From the NCBI GenBank assembly GCA_902617025.1, contig CACMVB010000003.1, positions 106,352-170,351 of the forward strand: 64,000 bases of DNA, read 5' to 3'. The position numbers were made by a program, and so were the translations under genes. Under the pieces are notes generated by a model that saw only the letters and a list, made by a program, of their open reading frames with translations, was not told the DNA's origin and did not search any database. Position 1 is the stretch's first letter. Every line of letters starts with the position of its first letter. This DNA is from an uncultured Pelagibacteraceae bacterium (GTDB lineage Bacteria; Pseudomonadota; Alphaproteobacteria; Pelagibacterales; Pelagibacteraceae). Positions 1 through 10,647 of this stretch are shown one piece after another.

Positions 1-391
1 AATTATTCTTTTTTGCATACTATTTGCTTGTATTGCTTCAGATACAGGCGGTTATATTATTGGTAATCTGATAGGAGGTCCAAAATTAGCAAAAATTAGC
101 CCAAAAAAAACTATTTCTGGTGCCATTGGATCTATAATATTTTCCAGCATTATATTTTCAATTTTAATATATTTTTTTTCAAATAATATAAATTTTATTG
201 TTATGATAATTGGCGCGTTTACCTCTTTAGCATGTCAATTAGGAGATTTATTTTTTTCATATTTAAAAAGAAAAGCAAAAATTAAAGATACAGGAAATTT
301 TTTACCAGGACATGGAGGTGTTTTGGATAGATTAGATGGAATATTAATTGGTTTACCGCTAGGATATTTTGGGTTTATATTATTCTATTAA
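1..391 (+). CDS. cdsA: Phosphatidate cytidylyltransferase, C-terminal part (5' truncated by window)
   Basis: Frame is open from base 1; contains SDTGGYIIGNLIGGPKLAKISPKKTISGAIG and DLFFSYLKRKAKIKDTGNFLPGHGGVLDRLDG, typical CdsA signatures; sits upstream of dxr. Confidence 0.93.
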   Translation, partial: IILFCILFACIASDTGGYIIGNLIGGPKLAKISPKKTISGAIGSIIFSSIIFSILIYFFSNNINFIVMIIGAFTSLACQLGDLFFSYLKRKAKIKDTGNFLPGHGGVLDRLDGILIGLPLGYFGFILFY

Positions 392-1564
392 ATGAAAAAA
401 ACAATTTCAATACTAGGATCTACTGGATCAATAGGATTATCAACTTTAAAAATAATAGATAAAAAAAAAAACTTATTTAGTATAGATTTATTATCAGCCC
501 ACAAAAATTATGTCTCTATAGTTTCCCAAATAAGAAAATATAAACCTAAAGTTTTTGTAATTTCAAATAATAGAATATTTGAAAAAATAAAGAAAAAATT
601 TAAAAATAAAAAAAAAATTATTATTTTAAACAACTTTAATCAAATAAAATCAAAAAGAAAAACTGATATCACGGTGTCAGCTATACCCGGATTAGTTGGC
701 TTACAACCAACAATCAAAATGCTTAAAATAAGTAAAAAAATTTTAATTGCAAATAAAGAGTCGATTATTTGTGGTTGGAGTATTATTAAAAAAATTGCAT
801 TAAAAAACAAAACTAAAATAATTCCAGTCGACTCAGAGCATTTTTCCATTTTGAAATTACTAGAAAACAACAATCTAAATGAGATTAAAAAAATCTATAT
901 TACAGCGTCTGGTGGCCCTTTTTTAAAATATAAAAGCCATCAATTTAAAAAAATAACACCTAGTCAAGCAATTAAACACCCCAAATGGAAAATGGGAAAA
1001 AAAATAAGTGTAGATTCCTCAACATTGATGAATAAGATTCTAGAAATAATAGAAGCTCAAAAATTATTTAACATACCAAGTAATAAGCTTGATATCTTGA
1101 TACACCCTAACTCGTTGGTTCATGCTATTGTCGAATTAAAAAACGGTTTGAGCAAATTTATCTTTCATGAAACTACGATGATAATACCTTTAGCAAATGC
1201 AATATTTGATAATAGATTAGATATTGAAGAATTTATCAAACTTAAAAAAAACAGAATATCTGCTGAAAATAAAAACTTAATATTTCAGAAAGTTGATGAA
1301 AAAACTTTTCCGGTAATTAGGCTTAAAAATAGAGCCAATGAACATACATCCACTTCAATAATTTTGAATGCTGCTAATGAAATATTAGTTGATCATTTTC
1401 TTGGTAAAAAGTTACCTTTTTTAAGTATTTCCAAAATCATTTTGGGCATTCTTAATGATAGAAATTATTTAAAATATGCTATAAAGATCCCTAAAAATAT
1501 AGATCAAATCATAGAAATCGACAAATGGGCAAGAAATTTAACTTTGAGCAAAATACAATTATGA
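392..1564 (+). CDS. dxr: 1-deoxy-D-xylulose 5-phosphate reductoisomerase
   Basis: GSTGSIGLSTLKII, ANKESIICGW, PVDSEHFSI, ASGGPF and HPKWKMGKKISVDSSTLMNK motifs. Confidence 0.96.
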   Translation: MKKTISILGSTGSIGLSTLKIIDKKKNLFSIDLLSAHKNYVSIVSQIRKYKPKVFVISNNRIFEKIKKKFKNKKKIIILNNFNQIKSKRKTDITVSAIPGLVGLQPTIKMLKISKKILIANKESIICGWSIIKKIALKNKTKIIPVDSEHFSILKLLENNNLNEIKKIYITASGGPFLKYKSHQFKKITPSQAIKHPKWKMGKKISVDSSTLMNKILEIIEAQKLFNIPSNKLDILIHPNSLVHAIVELKNGLSKFIFHETTMIIPLANAIFDNRLDIEEFIKLKKNRISAENKNLIFQKVDEKTFPVIRLKNRANEHTSTSIILNAANEILVDHFLGKKLPFLSISKIILGILNDRNYLKYAIKIPKNIDQIIEIDKWARNLTLSKIQL

Positions 1565-3792
1565 AAAAAATCTCAGTAATAATATCTATATTTTTTTTAT
1601 GCCTCTCAACAACAAAGGCAGAAATAGTCAAACAAATAACAATTGAGGGAAATAAACGTATATCAGATGAAACAGTAAAAATTTATGGAGAGATTGAAAA
1701 TAACAAAAATTATACAGATGAGGATATTGATATAGTTTTAAAAAATCTCTATTCCACAAATTTTTTTGAAGATGTGCAAATTTCATTGGAAAATAATGTA
1801 CTAATTATAAACTTAAAAGAATATCCTATTATTAATCAACTTATTGTAGTAGGTGAAAAAAATAAAAGATATTTAGATCAAATAAAAAAGATTATTTCTA
1901 CTAAAGAAAGAAGATCATTTATAAAATCAAACTTATCTAAAGATATCGAGATAATTAAAAAATTATACTCATCTTTAGGGTACAATTCACCCAAAATAGA
2001 AACTAAATTAAAAGAGATAGACGAAAATAACTTAGATTTATTAATTGAAATAGAGCGAGGAAATCAAACTAAAATTTCATCTATAAAATTTATTGGCAAT
2101 GACAGCATTAGATCAAAAAGATTAAAAGACGTGATAGTGAGTGAAGAGGATAAATTTTATAAAATAATCTCAAAAAACACTAATTTTAACGAAAGTTTAG
2201 TTGAACTAGATAGGAGACTCTTATCTAATTATTACAAATCATTAGGATTTTATGATGTTAAAATTACTTCAAACTTTGCAGAGATAAATCTAAAAGGTAA
2301 CGCTGAGCTAGTATATTCAATTGATGAAGGTAATAGATTCACAATTAATAAAATTTCGACAAATGTTGATCCTGTATTTGATAAAAGTTTATTTCTTCCA
2401 CTTAATCAAATTTATTTAAAATATGTTGGTGAATACTATTCTCCCTTTAAAATAAAAAAGTTATTAGAAGAATTAGATGAGTTAATAGATAAGAATAACT
2501 TACAGTTTGTTGAACATAACGTTCAAGAAATCGTTCAAGAAAACTCTATTAATATAGTTTTTAATGTTTTTGAAGGGCAAAAAGTTTTAATTGAAAGAAT
2601 AAATATAAAAGGAAACAATATAACAAACGAGGATGTAATAAGAGGAGAATTGATTTTAGATGAAGGTGATCCATTTACAAATTTAAATCTTGAAAAATCT
2701 ATCGCCGAAATTAAGGCTAGAAATATATTTAAAGAAGTCGATTATGAAATAAAAGAAGGAAGTAAAAAAAATCTTAAAGTTATAAATATTGTAGTAGAGG
2801 AAAAACCCACAGGTGAAATTAGTGCCGGAGCAGGAGTTGGAACAAGTGGAGGTAATTTTGCAATAGGCATTAGAGAAAATAATTGGTTAGGTGAAGGTAA
2901 ACGTGTTGGATTTGATTTAGAAATAGACGAAGAGTCACTAGCTGGCCAGTTAAGCTACTCTAATCCAAACTATGATTTTCTTGGCAATTCATTAAACTAT
3001 TCTTTAGCAAGTGAAAAAAATGATAAACCAGATCAGGGTTATGAAAACTCAATTATATCAGGAAGTATTGGCACTTCATTTGAGCAATACAAAGATGTAA
3101 TAGCTAGCTTAGGCTTGAGTTTTTCTCATGATGACCTAAGAACGTTAGATAGTGCTTCAGACTCTTTAAAAAAGCAAAAAGGCTCTTACGATGAGATTGC
3201 AGCAAATTACGGTTTTACATTTGATAAAAGAAATAGAGCTTTCATGCCGACAAGTGGATCAATTGTTTCTTTTAGACAAAGTTTACCTGTTTATGCTGAT
3301 AAATCTTTTTGGTCTAATACTTTTAGCGCAAGCACTTACAAAAGTTTAAATGAAGATATAGTTGGCGCTGGTAGATTTTATTTAGCTGCAGTGAACGGAC
3401 TAGGTTCAGATGATGTGCGACTAAGCAAAAGAAAAGGTTTAAGCAGTAAAAGATTAAGGGGATTTGAAAGAAATAAAATCGGTCCAGTAGATGGTTCGGA
3501 TCATATTGGAGGAAATTATGCTGCTGCATTAAACTTTGAGGCAAATTTATTAAAAATTCTACCAGAGGATACTAATACAGATATTAGTTTATTTTTAGAT
3601 TTTGCTAATGTTTGGGGTGTAGATTACGACAGTTCATTAGATGATAGTAATAAAATTAGGTCAAGTACGGGAGTTATGGCCAATTGGATGTCTCCTTTAG
3701 GACCCATTACTTTTGTGTTATCACAAAATCTCTCCAAAGCAAGCACAGACAAAACTGAAAGCTTTAATTTCAATCTAGGAACAACATTTTAA
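1561..3792 (+). CDS. bamA: Outer membrane protein assembly factor BamA (POTRA + Omp85 barrel)
   Basis: Likely start at ATG 1561 (signal peptide MKKISVIISIFFLCLSTTKA) rather than 1525; POTRA repeats; barrel with KRLRGFERNKIGP and a C-terminal Phe (NFNLGTTF). Confidence 0.95.
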   Translation: MKKISVIISIFFLCLSTTKAEIVKQITIEGNKRISDETVKIYGEIENNKNYTDEDIDIVLKNLYSTNFFEDVQISLENNVLIINLKEYPIINQLIVVGEKNKRYLDQIKKIISTKERRSFIKSNLSKDIEIIKKLYSSLGYNSPKIETKLKEIDENNLDLLIEIERGNQTKISSIKFIGNDSIRSKRLKDVIVSEEDKFYKIISKNTNFNESLVELDRRLLSNYYKSLGFYDVKITSNFAEINLKGNAELVYSIDEGNRFTINKISTNVDPVFDKSLFLPLNQIYLKYVGEYYSPFKIKKLLEELDELIDKNNLQFVEHNVQEIVQENSINIVFNVFEGQKVLIERINIKGNNITNEDVIRGELILDEGDPFTNLNLEKSIAEIKARNIFKEVDYEIKEGSKKNLKVINIVVEEKPTGEISAGAGVGTSGGNFAIGIRENNWLGEGKRVGFDLEIDEESLAGQLSYSNPNYDFLGNSLNYSLASEKNDKPDQGYENSIISGSIGTSFEQYKDVIASLGLSFSHDDLRTLDSASDSLKKQKGSYDEIAANYGFTFDKRNRAFMPTSGSIVSFRQSLPVYADKSFWSNTFSASTYKSLNEDIVGAGRFYLAAVNGLGSDDVRLSKRKGLSSKRLRGFERNKIGPVDGSDHIGGNYAAALNFEANLLKILPEDTNTDISLFLDFANVWGVDYDSSLDDSNKIRSSTGVMANWMSPLGPITFVLSQNLSKASTDKTESFNFNLGTTF

Positions 3793-3795
3793 ATA

Positions 3796-4320
3796 ATGAA
3801 ATACACAAAAAGATTATTTTTACTAATAGCTCTCTGCTTACTATTTCAAAAACCATTATTTGCAGAAGTACCGCATTTTTTGGATTTTAAATATATTTTA
3901 AACCAAAGCGATGCCGGGAAAAAAGCTCAAACTTTTTTACAAAATAAGTTACAAAAAGGTATCAAAGATTTACAAGTGAAAGAAAAAAAAATTCTAGAAG
4001 AGGAAAAAAAACTTATCCAACAAAAAAAAATTATTTCACCAGAAGCTTATAAAGATAAAGTAACAGAGCTTAGGAAAAAAGTTTCATCATTACAAAAAGA
4101 GAGAAATACTTTGTTAGAAAGTGTTGCAAAGCAGAGAGCAAAAGCTAAAAACGAATTATTAAAAAATTTAAATCCAATTATTAAAGATTATATGAACAAA
4201 AAAAATATAAGAATGGTTGTTGATAAAAAAAGCCTCCTATTAGCTGATGAAAAATTAAATATTACTAATGATATAATTGGATTACTAAATAAAAAATTAA
4301 AGTCAATTAAACTAAATTAA
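3796..4320 (+). CDS. skp: OmpH/Skp-family periplasmic chaperone
   Basis: Signal peptide, Lys/Glu-rich coiled-coil, position between bamA and lpxD. Confidence 0.85.
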   Translation: MKYTKRLFLLIALCLLFQKPLFAEVPHFLDFKYILNQSDAGKKAQTFLQNKLQKGIKDLQVKEKKILEEEKKLIQQKKIISPEAYKDKVTELRKKVSSLQKERNTLLESVAKQRAKAKNELLKNLNPIIKDYMNKKNIRMVVDKKSLLLADEKLNITNDIIGLLNKKLKSIKLN

Positions 4321-4326
4321 ATTTGA

Positions 4327-5295
4327 ATGAAATCAAATTTTTTTTTTAAAAAAAAAAAACTTAAAGTAAAACAAATTTTTCCAAATTTAAAATTATCAGA
4401 TAATTTCATAATAAACGATATAAAGCCTTTAAATTCTGCAAACAGAAATGACATAACTTTTTTTGATACTTTAAAATACAAAAACGATGCATACAAAACA
4501 AAATCTAGAGTATGTATAACTACCAGGAAACTTGAGAGCCATTTACCTAAAACAACCTATAAAATTATCGTTGATAATGTTTTGTTTGAACTTGCAAGCA
4601 TATTAAAAAAGATTTACCCCACTGCAGATATTGATTATCCAGATGATACTCTTAAATCTCCTTCAAAAAAAACTCACAAATTTGTTAAATTTGGTAATAA
4701 TGTTTTAATTGGACAAAATGTTAAAATTGGTAAAAATTCTATTATAGGGCCTAATTCAGTTATTGAAAAAAAAGTTTTGATTGGAAAAAACTGTGTGATT
4801 GGGTCAGGTGTGATTATAAAAAATACAGTTATAGGAGATAATGTGGTGATACAGGACGGTTGTAAAATTGGTCAAAAAGGTTTTGGATTTATCCCTCAAA
4901 AATTAAAAAACATTAAATTTCCACATATAGGAAAAGTTATAATTCGAAATGATGTTGAAATAGCTTCGTCTTGTACAATTGATAGAGGCTCAGTAGATGA
5001 CACAATTATCGGTAAAAATACTTATTTGGATAATCAAGTACACGTTGCTCATAATGTAAAAATAGGTTCAAACTGCATGATTGCTGGTCAAGTGGGTTTT
5101 GCAGGAAGCACTTTTATCGGAGATAATGTTTCAATTGGTGGTCAAGCAGGTATATCGGGTCATTTGAAAATAGGAAATAATGTCAAAATTGGTGGGGGGA
5201 GTGGAGTAGTCAATGACATAGATGATGGTCAAATTGTTATGGGCTATCCAGCAGTTTCTTTAAGAGATTTTTTAAAAGGTCAAAAAAAAAAATGA
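4327..5295 (+). CDS. lpxD: UDP-3-O-acylglucosamine N-acyltransferase
   Basis: Left-handed beta-helix hexapeptide repeats; DRGSVDDTIIGKNTYLDNQVHVAHNVKIGSNC motif. Confidence 0.94.
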   Translation: MKSNFFFKKKKLKVKQIFPNLKLSDNFIINDIKPLNSANRNDITFFDTLKYKNDAYKTKSRVCITTRKLESHLPKTTYKIIVDNVLFELASILKKIYPTADIDYPDDTLKSPSKKTHKFVKFGNNVLIGQNVKIGKNSIIGPNSVIEKKVLIGKNCVIGSGVIIKNTVIGDNVVIQDGCKIGQKGFGFIPQKLKNIKFPHIGKVIIRNDVEIASSCTIDRGSVDDTIIGKNTYLDNQVHVAHNVKIGSNCMIAGQVGFAGSTFIGDNVSIGGQAGISGHLKIGNNVKIGGGSGVVNDIDDGQIVMGYPAVSLRDFLKGQKKK

Positions 5296-5744
5296 GCGAC
5301 AAAGAATTAAATAAAAAACAGATAGAAAAATTGCTGCCTCATAGAGAGCCAATGCTATTAATTGATAAATTAACTAATATTGTTAATCTTAAATCAGCAA
5401 CGGCAATCATGTACGTCAAAAAAAACGGTTTCTATGTCCAAGGCCATTTTCCAGATCAACCAGTGATGCCTGGTGTTTTAATAGTTGAAGCTTTTGGCCA
5501 AGCAGCAGCTGCTTTGACAGCACACGGTATTGATCCAAAGGAGTATGCAAATAAATTAGTGTATTTAATGGCAGTGGATAAAGCTAGATTTAGAAATCCA
5601 GTTATACCTGATTGTGAATTACATCTGGAGATAGAAGCTATTAGATCTCACGGAAGAGTTTGGAAATATAAAGGTATCGCAAAAGTAGATGGAAAAAAAA
5701 TGGCAGATGCTGAGTGGTCAGCAACTATAGTAGATAGAAAATAA
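5292..5744 (+). CDS. fabZ: 3-hydroxyacyl-[acyl-carrier-protein] dehydratase FabZ
   Basis: LLPHREPMLLIDKL, GHFPDQPVMPGVLIVEAFGQAAA; overlaps lpxD by 4 nt. Confidence 0.96.
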   Translation: MSDKELNKKQIEKLLPHREPMLLIDKLTNIVNLKSATAIMYVKKNGFYVQGHFPDQPVMPGVLIVEAFGQAAAALTAHGIDPKEYANKLVYLMAVDKARFRNPVIPDCELHLEIEAIRSHGRVWKYKGIAKVDGKKMADAEWSATIVDRK

Positions 5745-6523
5745 TGATAAATTATTCTAGTGTAATTGATAAGAAAGCTAAGATTTCTAAAAATGTAAAA
5801 ATAGGGCCCTTTTGTTTCGTAGGACCAAATGTCGAATTAGCTGAAAATGTAGAATTAGTTTCTAACGTTCATATAGAAGGAAATACAAAAATTGGAAAAG
5901 GTACAAGAATTTTCCCTTTTGCTTGTATTGGAACTCAGCCACAAGATTTAAAATTCAAAGGCGAAAAAAATTATTTAGTTATTGGTGAAAATAATTTAAT
6001 TAGAGAATATGTTACTATAAATCCTGGCACGGTGGGAGGCGGTTCAAAAACAACAATTGGAAACAATTGTTTATTTATGATTTCATCACACATAGCTCAC
6101 GATTGTAAAATAGGAAATAATGTAATAATAGCTAACAATGTTCCATTAGGAGGACACGTTACTATAGAAGACTCAGTCGTGATTGGTGGCAATTCAGCAG
6201 TTCAACAATTTACAAGAATTGGTAGATTAGCAATGATTGGAGGAATGACAGGTGTTTTAAAAGATGTTATTCCATTTGGTTTATCAATAGGTAATAGGAA
6301 TTTTTTACAAGGGCTTAATTTAATAGGTCTAAGACGTCATAAGTATGAAAATCAAAAAATTATTGGTTTAGATAAAGCCTATAAAGAAATTTTTTCCTCA
6401 AAAAATTTACATGAAAATTTAATTAAAATTAATGGTGAATATAAAGATAACGAACTGGTAGGCGAAGTCATTAAATTTATAGAACAGGATAAAAAAAGAC
6501 CAATTTGTTTGCCAGAAAATTAA
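5744..6523 (+). CDS. lpxA: UDP-N-acetylglucosamine acyltransferase
   Basis: Hexapeptide repeats, HDCKIGNNVIIANNVPLGGHVTIED, GLNLIGLRRH. Confidence 0.95.
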   Translation: MINYSSVIDKKAKISKNVKIGPFCFVGPNVELAENVELVSNVHIEGNTKIGKGTRIFPFACIGTQPQDLKFKGEKNYLVIGENNLIREYVTINPGTVGGGSKTTIGNNCLFMISSHIAHDCKIGNNVIIANNVPLGGHVTIEDSVVIGGNSAVQQFTRIGRLAMIGGMTGVLKDVIPFGLSIGNRNFLQGLNLIGLRRHKYENQKIIGLDKAYKEIFSSKNLHENLIKINGEYKDNELVGEVIKFIEQDKKRPICLPEN

Positions 6524-6530
6524 AAAATTT

Positions 6531-7322
6531 ATGATCGGTTTAATTTTTGGGGAAACAGAATTTCCAAAATATATTTTAAAAAAGATTAAAAAAAAAGAAA
6601 AATACTTAATAATAGACTTAACAAAAAAAAAGATATTCAAAAAGGATAAAAATTCTTACTCTGTATCAATTGGACAGTTTGGGAAAATAATTTCAATTCT
6701 AAAATCTAAAAATTGCAAAAAAGTTTTATTTGCAGGAAAAGTAACAAAACCAAATTTCAAATCTTTAAAATTAGATTTCAAAGGGATGTATTATATCCCA
6801 AAAATTATAAAAAGTTCAAAATTAGGGGATGCAGCAATTTTAAAACAAATAATAAATATTTTAAAAAGAGAAAAAATTCAAACTGTGAGCTCAAACAAAT
6901 TTACTCCAGAAATAAGTCTGCCTAAGGGAAATTACACAACAATTAAACCAAATGCTTCTGATAAAAAAGATATTCTTTGCGGGCAAAAAGCTCTTAAAAA
7001 GTCTGGTAATTTTTCATTTACCCAAGGCGCTATTTGTAGAAATAATAAGATTTTAACAATTGAGGGAAGTGGAGGAACACAAAAAATGATTAAAAAAGTG
7101 AAAAAAATAACTAAATTCCCAAATGGAGTACTAATAAAATTCCCAAAAAAAAGACAAGACTTGAGAGTCGATCTTCCAACCGTAGGACTAGGAACTTTGA
7201 AACAATGTAAAATGGCAGGACTAAAAGGAATAGTTCTAAAACATAAATTAAATATTTTTTTAAATAAAAGTCAAAGTATTCAATATGCAAATAGAAATAA
7301 AATGTTTATTTTAATTAAATGA
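6531..7322 (+). CDS. lpxI: UDP-2,3-diacylglucosamine diphosphatase LpxI (DUF1009 family)
   Basis: Position between lpxA and lpxB; KKVLFAGKVTKPNF, GDAAILKQIINIL, DLRVDLPTVGLGTL. Confidence 0.88.
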   Translation: MIGLIFGETEFPKYILKKIKKKEKYLIIDLTKKKIFKKDKNSYSVSIGQFGKIISILKSKNCKKVLFAGKVTKPNFKSLKLDFKGMYYIPKIIKSSKLGDAAILKQIINILKREKIQTVSSNKFTPEISLPKGNYTTIKPNASDKKDILCGQKALKKSGNFSFTQGAICRNNKILTIEGSGGTQKMIKKVKKITKFPNGVLIKFPKKRQDLRVDLPTVGLGTLKQCKMAGLKGIVLKHKLNIFLNKSQSIQYANRNKMFILIK

Positions 7323-8374
7323 AAAAATTATTATCAATTTTTCTACTACTATTCACAAATTTAAGCGCTGAAGACTTTAAATTAGAGAAAATTGTTCAAG
7401 GGTTTGATAGCCCATGGAGCTTAACATTTATAGACAACCAAAATTTATTGATTACAGAAAAACCAGGAAATATAAAATTTATAAATTTAAAAGAAAAAAA
7501 AATAAAAGATATAAGCCATAATCTTAAGGTCTTAGAAGATGGCCAGGGAGGGTTATTAGATATACTTCACAATGACAGCATTGTATTTGTTTCATACTCT
7601 GAAAATAGATCAAACGGGATGTCCAGCACCTCTGTTGCTAGAGCAAAACTTAATACTGAGAAACTTAATTTTGAAAACATCTTTCAAGCCCAACCCCCCA
7701 TAAATTCAGGATATCATTTTGGATCTAGACTAGTCATAAAAAATAAACATTTGTATGTAACCGCTGGTGAGAGAGGACAAGGGATGATAGCCCAAGATCA
7801 TAATAAACACCCTGGTAGTATTATAAGAATAAATTTAGATGGATCGATACCAAAAGATAATCCAAAATTTATTAATAAAAAAGATTGGTTACCTGAAATT
7901 TATCAAATTGGTGTAAGGAATCCTCAAGGAATGTCTCTTTCACCATTTGATGACAAAATATATTTGACCAATCATGGTGCTAGAGGTGGTGATTGGTTTG
8001 GAACAGCTAATTTTGGAGAAAACTATGGTTGGAAGATTTTAGGTTGGGGAGGAACTAACTACTCAGGGACTAAAATTGGTCCAAAATGGAAACCTGGTTT
8101 TACAAAAGCAATTAAGTACTGGGTTCCTTCTATCGCAGTAAGTGCAATGACAATTTATAAAGGTGAAACATTTAAAGAATGGAACGGTGAGGCTTTAATT
8201 ACATCTCTTAAAGACCAATCTTTAAGAAAAATAAGATTTAATAAATCAAATTTTATTGATGAGAAAATTTTATTCAAAGGTGATATAGGAAGAATAAGAG
8301 ATATCAAAACACATGAGAGTGGAGATCTTTATTTACTATCTGACAAGGGTGAACTTTGGAGAATGTACAAGTGA
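7319..8374 (+). CDS. PQQ-dependent sugar (aldose) dehydrogenase-like protein, exported
   Basis: Signal peptide; FDSPWSLTFIDNQNLLITEKPG, GVRNPQGMSLSP, LTNHGARGGDWFG...NYGWK of the soluble aldose dehydrogenase (YliI) family. Confidence 0.88.
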   Translation: MKKLLSIFLLLFTNLSAEDFKLEKIVQGFDSPWSLTFIDNQNLLITEKPGNIKFINLKEKKIKDISHNLKVLEDGQGGLLDILHNDSIVFVSYSENRSNGMSSTSVARAKLNTEKLNFENIFQAQPPINSGYHFGSRLVIKNKHLYVTAGERGQGMIAQDHNKHPGSIIRINLDGSIPKDNPKFINKKDWLPEIYQIGVRNPQGMSLSPFDDKIYLTNHGARGGDWFGTANFGENYGWKILGWGGTNYSGTKIGPKWKPGFTKAIKYWVPSIAVSAMTIYKGETFKEWNGEALITSLKDQSLRKIRFNKSNFIDEKILFKGDIGRIRDIKTHESGDLYLLSDKGELWRMYK

Positions 8375-9501
8375 AAAAAATATTTATTTTAACAGGCGAG
8401 CCTTCTGGAGACAAACTCGCATCAAAAGTAATTAAAGAATTTAAAAAAGATAATTCCGAAATCGAGTATTTAAGTGTAGGAGGTGAAAATTTAGAAGCTT
8501 TAGGTATAAAATCGATTTATGATTTAAAAGAGGTTACCTACATAGGTTTTACAAATGTTATAAAAAATATTTTCAAAATTAATAAAAAAATTAATGAAAC
8601 TGTAAAAGCTATAAAAGATTTTAATCCAGATATTTTATTTACAGTTGATAGTCCTGATTTTACTTTAAGAGTTGCTGAACGCGTAAAAAAACAAAATTCA
8701 AATATAAAAACAATTCATTACGTTGCACCACAAGTTTGGGTTTGGAGAGAAGGGAGGGTTAAGAAAATTAAGAATTTTATTGATCATATATTATTATTAT
8801 TTAATTTTGAAAAACCGTATTTTGATAAAGAGAATATGAGCAATGAATTTGTGGGCCATCCCTTATTAGATGAAACTTCTGAAGGTAAAATCGACATCAA
8901 TCAAATATTTGAAAAAAATAAAGCGTTAATATCAATTTTTCCAGGAAGTAGAACAACTGAAATTGATGTCTTAATGCCTATACTCTTAGATTTTATAAAA
9001 TTAATGAACAAAAATTATCAAGATTTTATTTATATATTTCACTCGACAAAGCAACATTATGATTTAATTCAATCTTACATAAAATCTCAAAATATAGGTA
9101 ACTGTGAAATTATTAGTGATGATAAAATAAAGTCTCACACTCTTAAGAAATCTGTATTTGCAGTTGCTAAATCAGGAACGGTCTCGCTTGAAATTTGCAA
9201 ATCTAAAGTTCCATCCATCATTCTCTATAAAATGAATTTTTTAAACTATTTAATTGTTAGATCTTTGATTAAAGTTAAATTCGCTAATATTATAAATATT
9301 GCAGCAGGTAAGGAGGTAATACCTGAATTACTTCAATCTAAGTGTAATCCAAAAGATTTATTTAAATCTGTAAGCTCTTTTATCGATAATCCAAGTAAAA
9401 TTAAGGAGCAAATAGAAAAAACACAATCAATACTAAATTCATTCAAAACTGAAATTTCTTCAGCAAAACTCGCGAGTAAAGCTTTAGTGAAATTTTTATA
9501 A
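8371..9501 (+). CDS. lpxB: Lipid-A-disaccharide synthase
   Basis: LTGEPSGDKLASKVI, HYVAPQVWVWREGRVKKI, FPGSRTTEI; GTG start at 8371 overlaps the upstream TGA. Confidence 0.94.
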   Translation: MKKIFILTGEPSGDKLASKVIKEFKKDNSEIEYLSVGGENLEALGIKSIYDLKEVTYIGFTNVIKNIFKINKKINETVKAIKDFNPDILFTVDSPDFTLRVAERVKKQNSNIKTIHYVAPQVWVWREGRVKKIKNFIDHILLLFNFEKPYFDKENMSNEFVGHPLLDETSEGKIDINQIFEKNKALISIFPGSRTTEIDVLMPILLDFIKLMNKNYQDFIYIFHSTKQHYDLIQSYIKSQNIGNCEIISDDKIKSHTLKKSVFAVAKSGTVSLEICKSKVPSIILYKMNFLNYLIVRSLIKVKFANIINIAAGKEVIPELLQSKCNPKDLFKSVSSFIDNPSKIKEQIEKTQSILNSFKTEISSAKLASKALVKFL

Positions 9502-9516
9502 AGCCGAAAATCTTAT

Positions 9517-10647
9517 TTAAAAAATGACCCATTTTTTTTTAGATGAAGATCTAACACAACCATCTATAAATTTTGCTGTAAGCAAACCCTCGTAAGCAGT
9601 TGGATAATAAAATCTTTTTTTACTTTTTTTTGAATTTATTTTTAAAGCAATTTCTTTATATAAATTAGAAAAAGCACTTAAATATCCCTCAGGATGTCCG
9701 TACTTAATTCTAGAGAAGTTTTTTGAGAAACCACTTTCATTGAAACCTCTTTCTAAAACTTTTGTAGCACCATTAGCAGCATTATATCTTAAATAGTTAG
9801 GATCATTCTGTACCCATTCTAAACTTCCCATCGTACCAAATATTCTTATTCGTAATCCATAAACACCACCTTTAGCAGTAGTTGATGCCCAAAATAAACC
9901 CTTAGCTCCATTCTCGTAATTTATGAAAACTTGAGCATTTGTATCAAATTTAATTTTTTTTGAATATTGCTTGATATCTGCAAATAAGTTTTTTCCTTTA
10001 AGCCCAGTAATGTAATTACATAAATGATATGCATGGGATCCTATTTCATTTAGCACTGTAGAAACTCCGGCTATTTTTTTATCTAATTTCCATTTAAATA
10101 TTTTTTTTGCTGAAACAGGAGTAACTTTTTTACCATTAGACCAATCCTGAATATATTCGACATTAATATATTCAATATTTCCAAGTTTTTTATCCTCTAC
10201 CAATTTTTTAGCATGTCTAACCATTGGGTAGGCCGAATAATTATGTGTAAGCCCGTAAACGACTTTTTTATTATTTTTAATTGTTTTATAAAGTTTTTTA
10301 GCTTGAGCTAGAGAACCTGCAAATGGTTTATCAGATATTACATGAATGTTGTTTTTAATAAATAATTCCGCTATTTCTTGATGACTCCCAGGGGGTGTCA
10401 TGATTGCAATTACATCAATACCATCTTTAATTTTTTTTTCAGAATAGCAAAGATCTTTATAATTTTTGTAACACCTATTTTTTTTTATTCCTATACTTGT
10501 CCCAAAAGATTGATTGATTTTATAATTTCTTGAAAAAACGCCAGCTACAATTTCATATTTATCATCGAATCTTGAAGCTATTCTATGTACATGACCAATC
10601 CAAGATCCAGGGCCACCACCAATGATACCAAGTTTAAGTCTTTTCAT
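9517..10647 (-). CDS. Gfo/Idh/MocA-family oxidoreductase
   Basis: N-terminal GIIGGGPGSWIGHVHR nucleotide-binding fold, ISDKPFAGSLAQAKKL (EKP-like motif). Confidence 0.9.
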   Translation of the reverse strand: MKRLKLGIIGGGPGSWIGHVHRIASRFDDKYEIVAGVFSRNYKINQSFGTSIGIKKNRCYKNYKDLCYSEKKIKDGIDVIAIMTPPGSHQEIAELFIKNNIHVISDKPFAGSLAQAKKLYKTIKNNKKVVYGLTHNYSAYPMVRHAKKLVEDKKLGNIEYINVEYIQDWSNGKKVTPVSAKKIFKWKLDKKIAGVSTVLNEIGSHAYHLCNYITGLKGKNLFADIKQYSKKIKFDTNAQVFINYENGAKGLFWASTTAKGGVYGLRIRIFGTMGSLEWVQNDPNYLRYNAANGATKVLERGFNESGFSKNFSRIKYGHPEGYLSAFSNLYKEIALKINSKKSKKRFYYPTAYEGLLTAKFIDGCVRSSSKKKWVIF

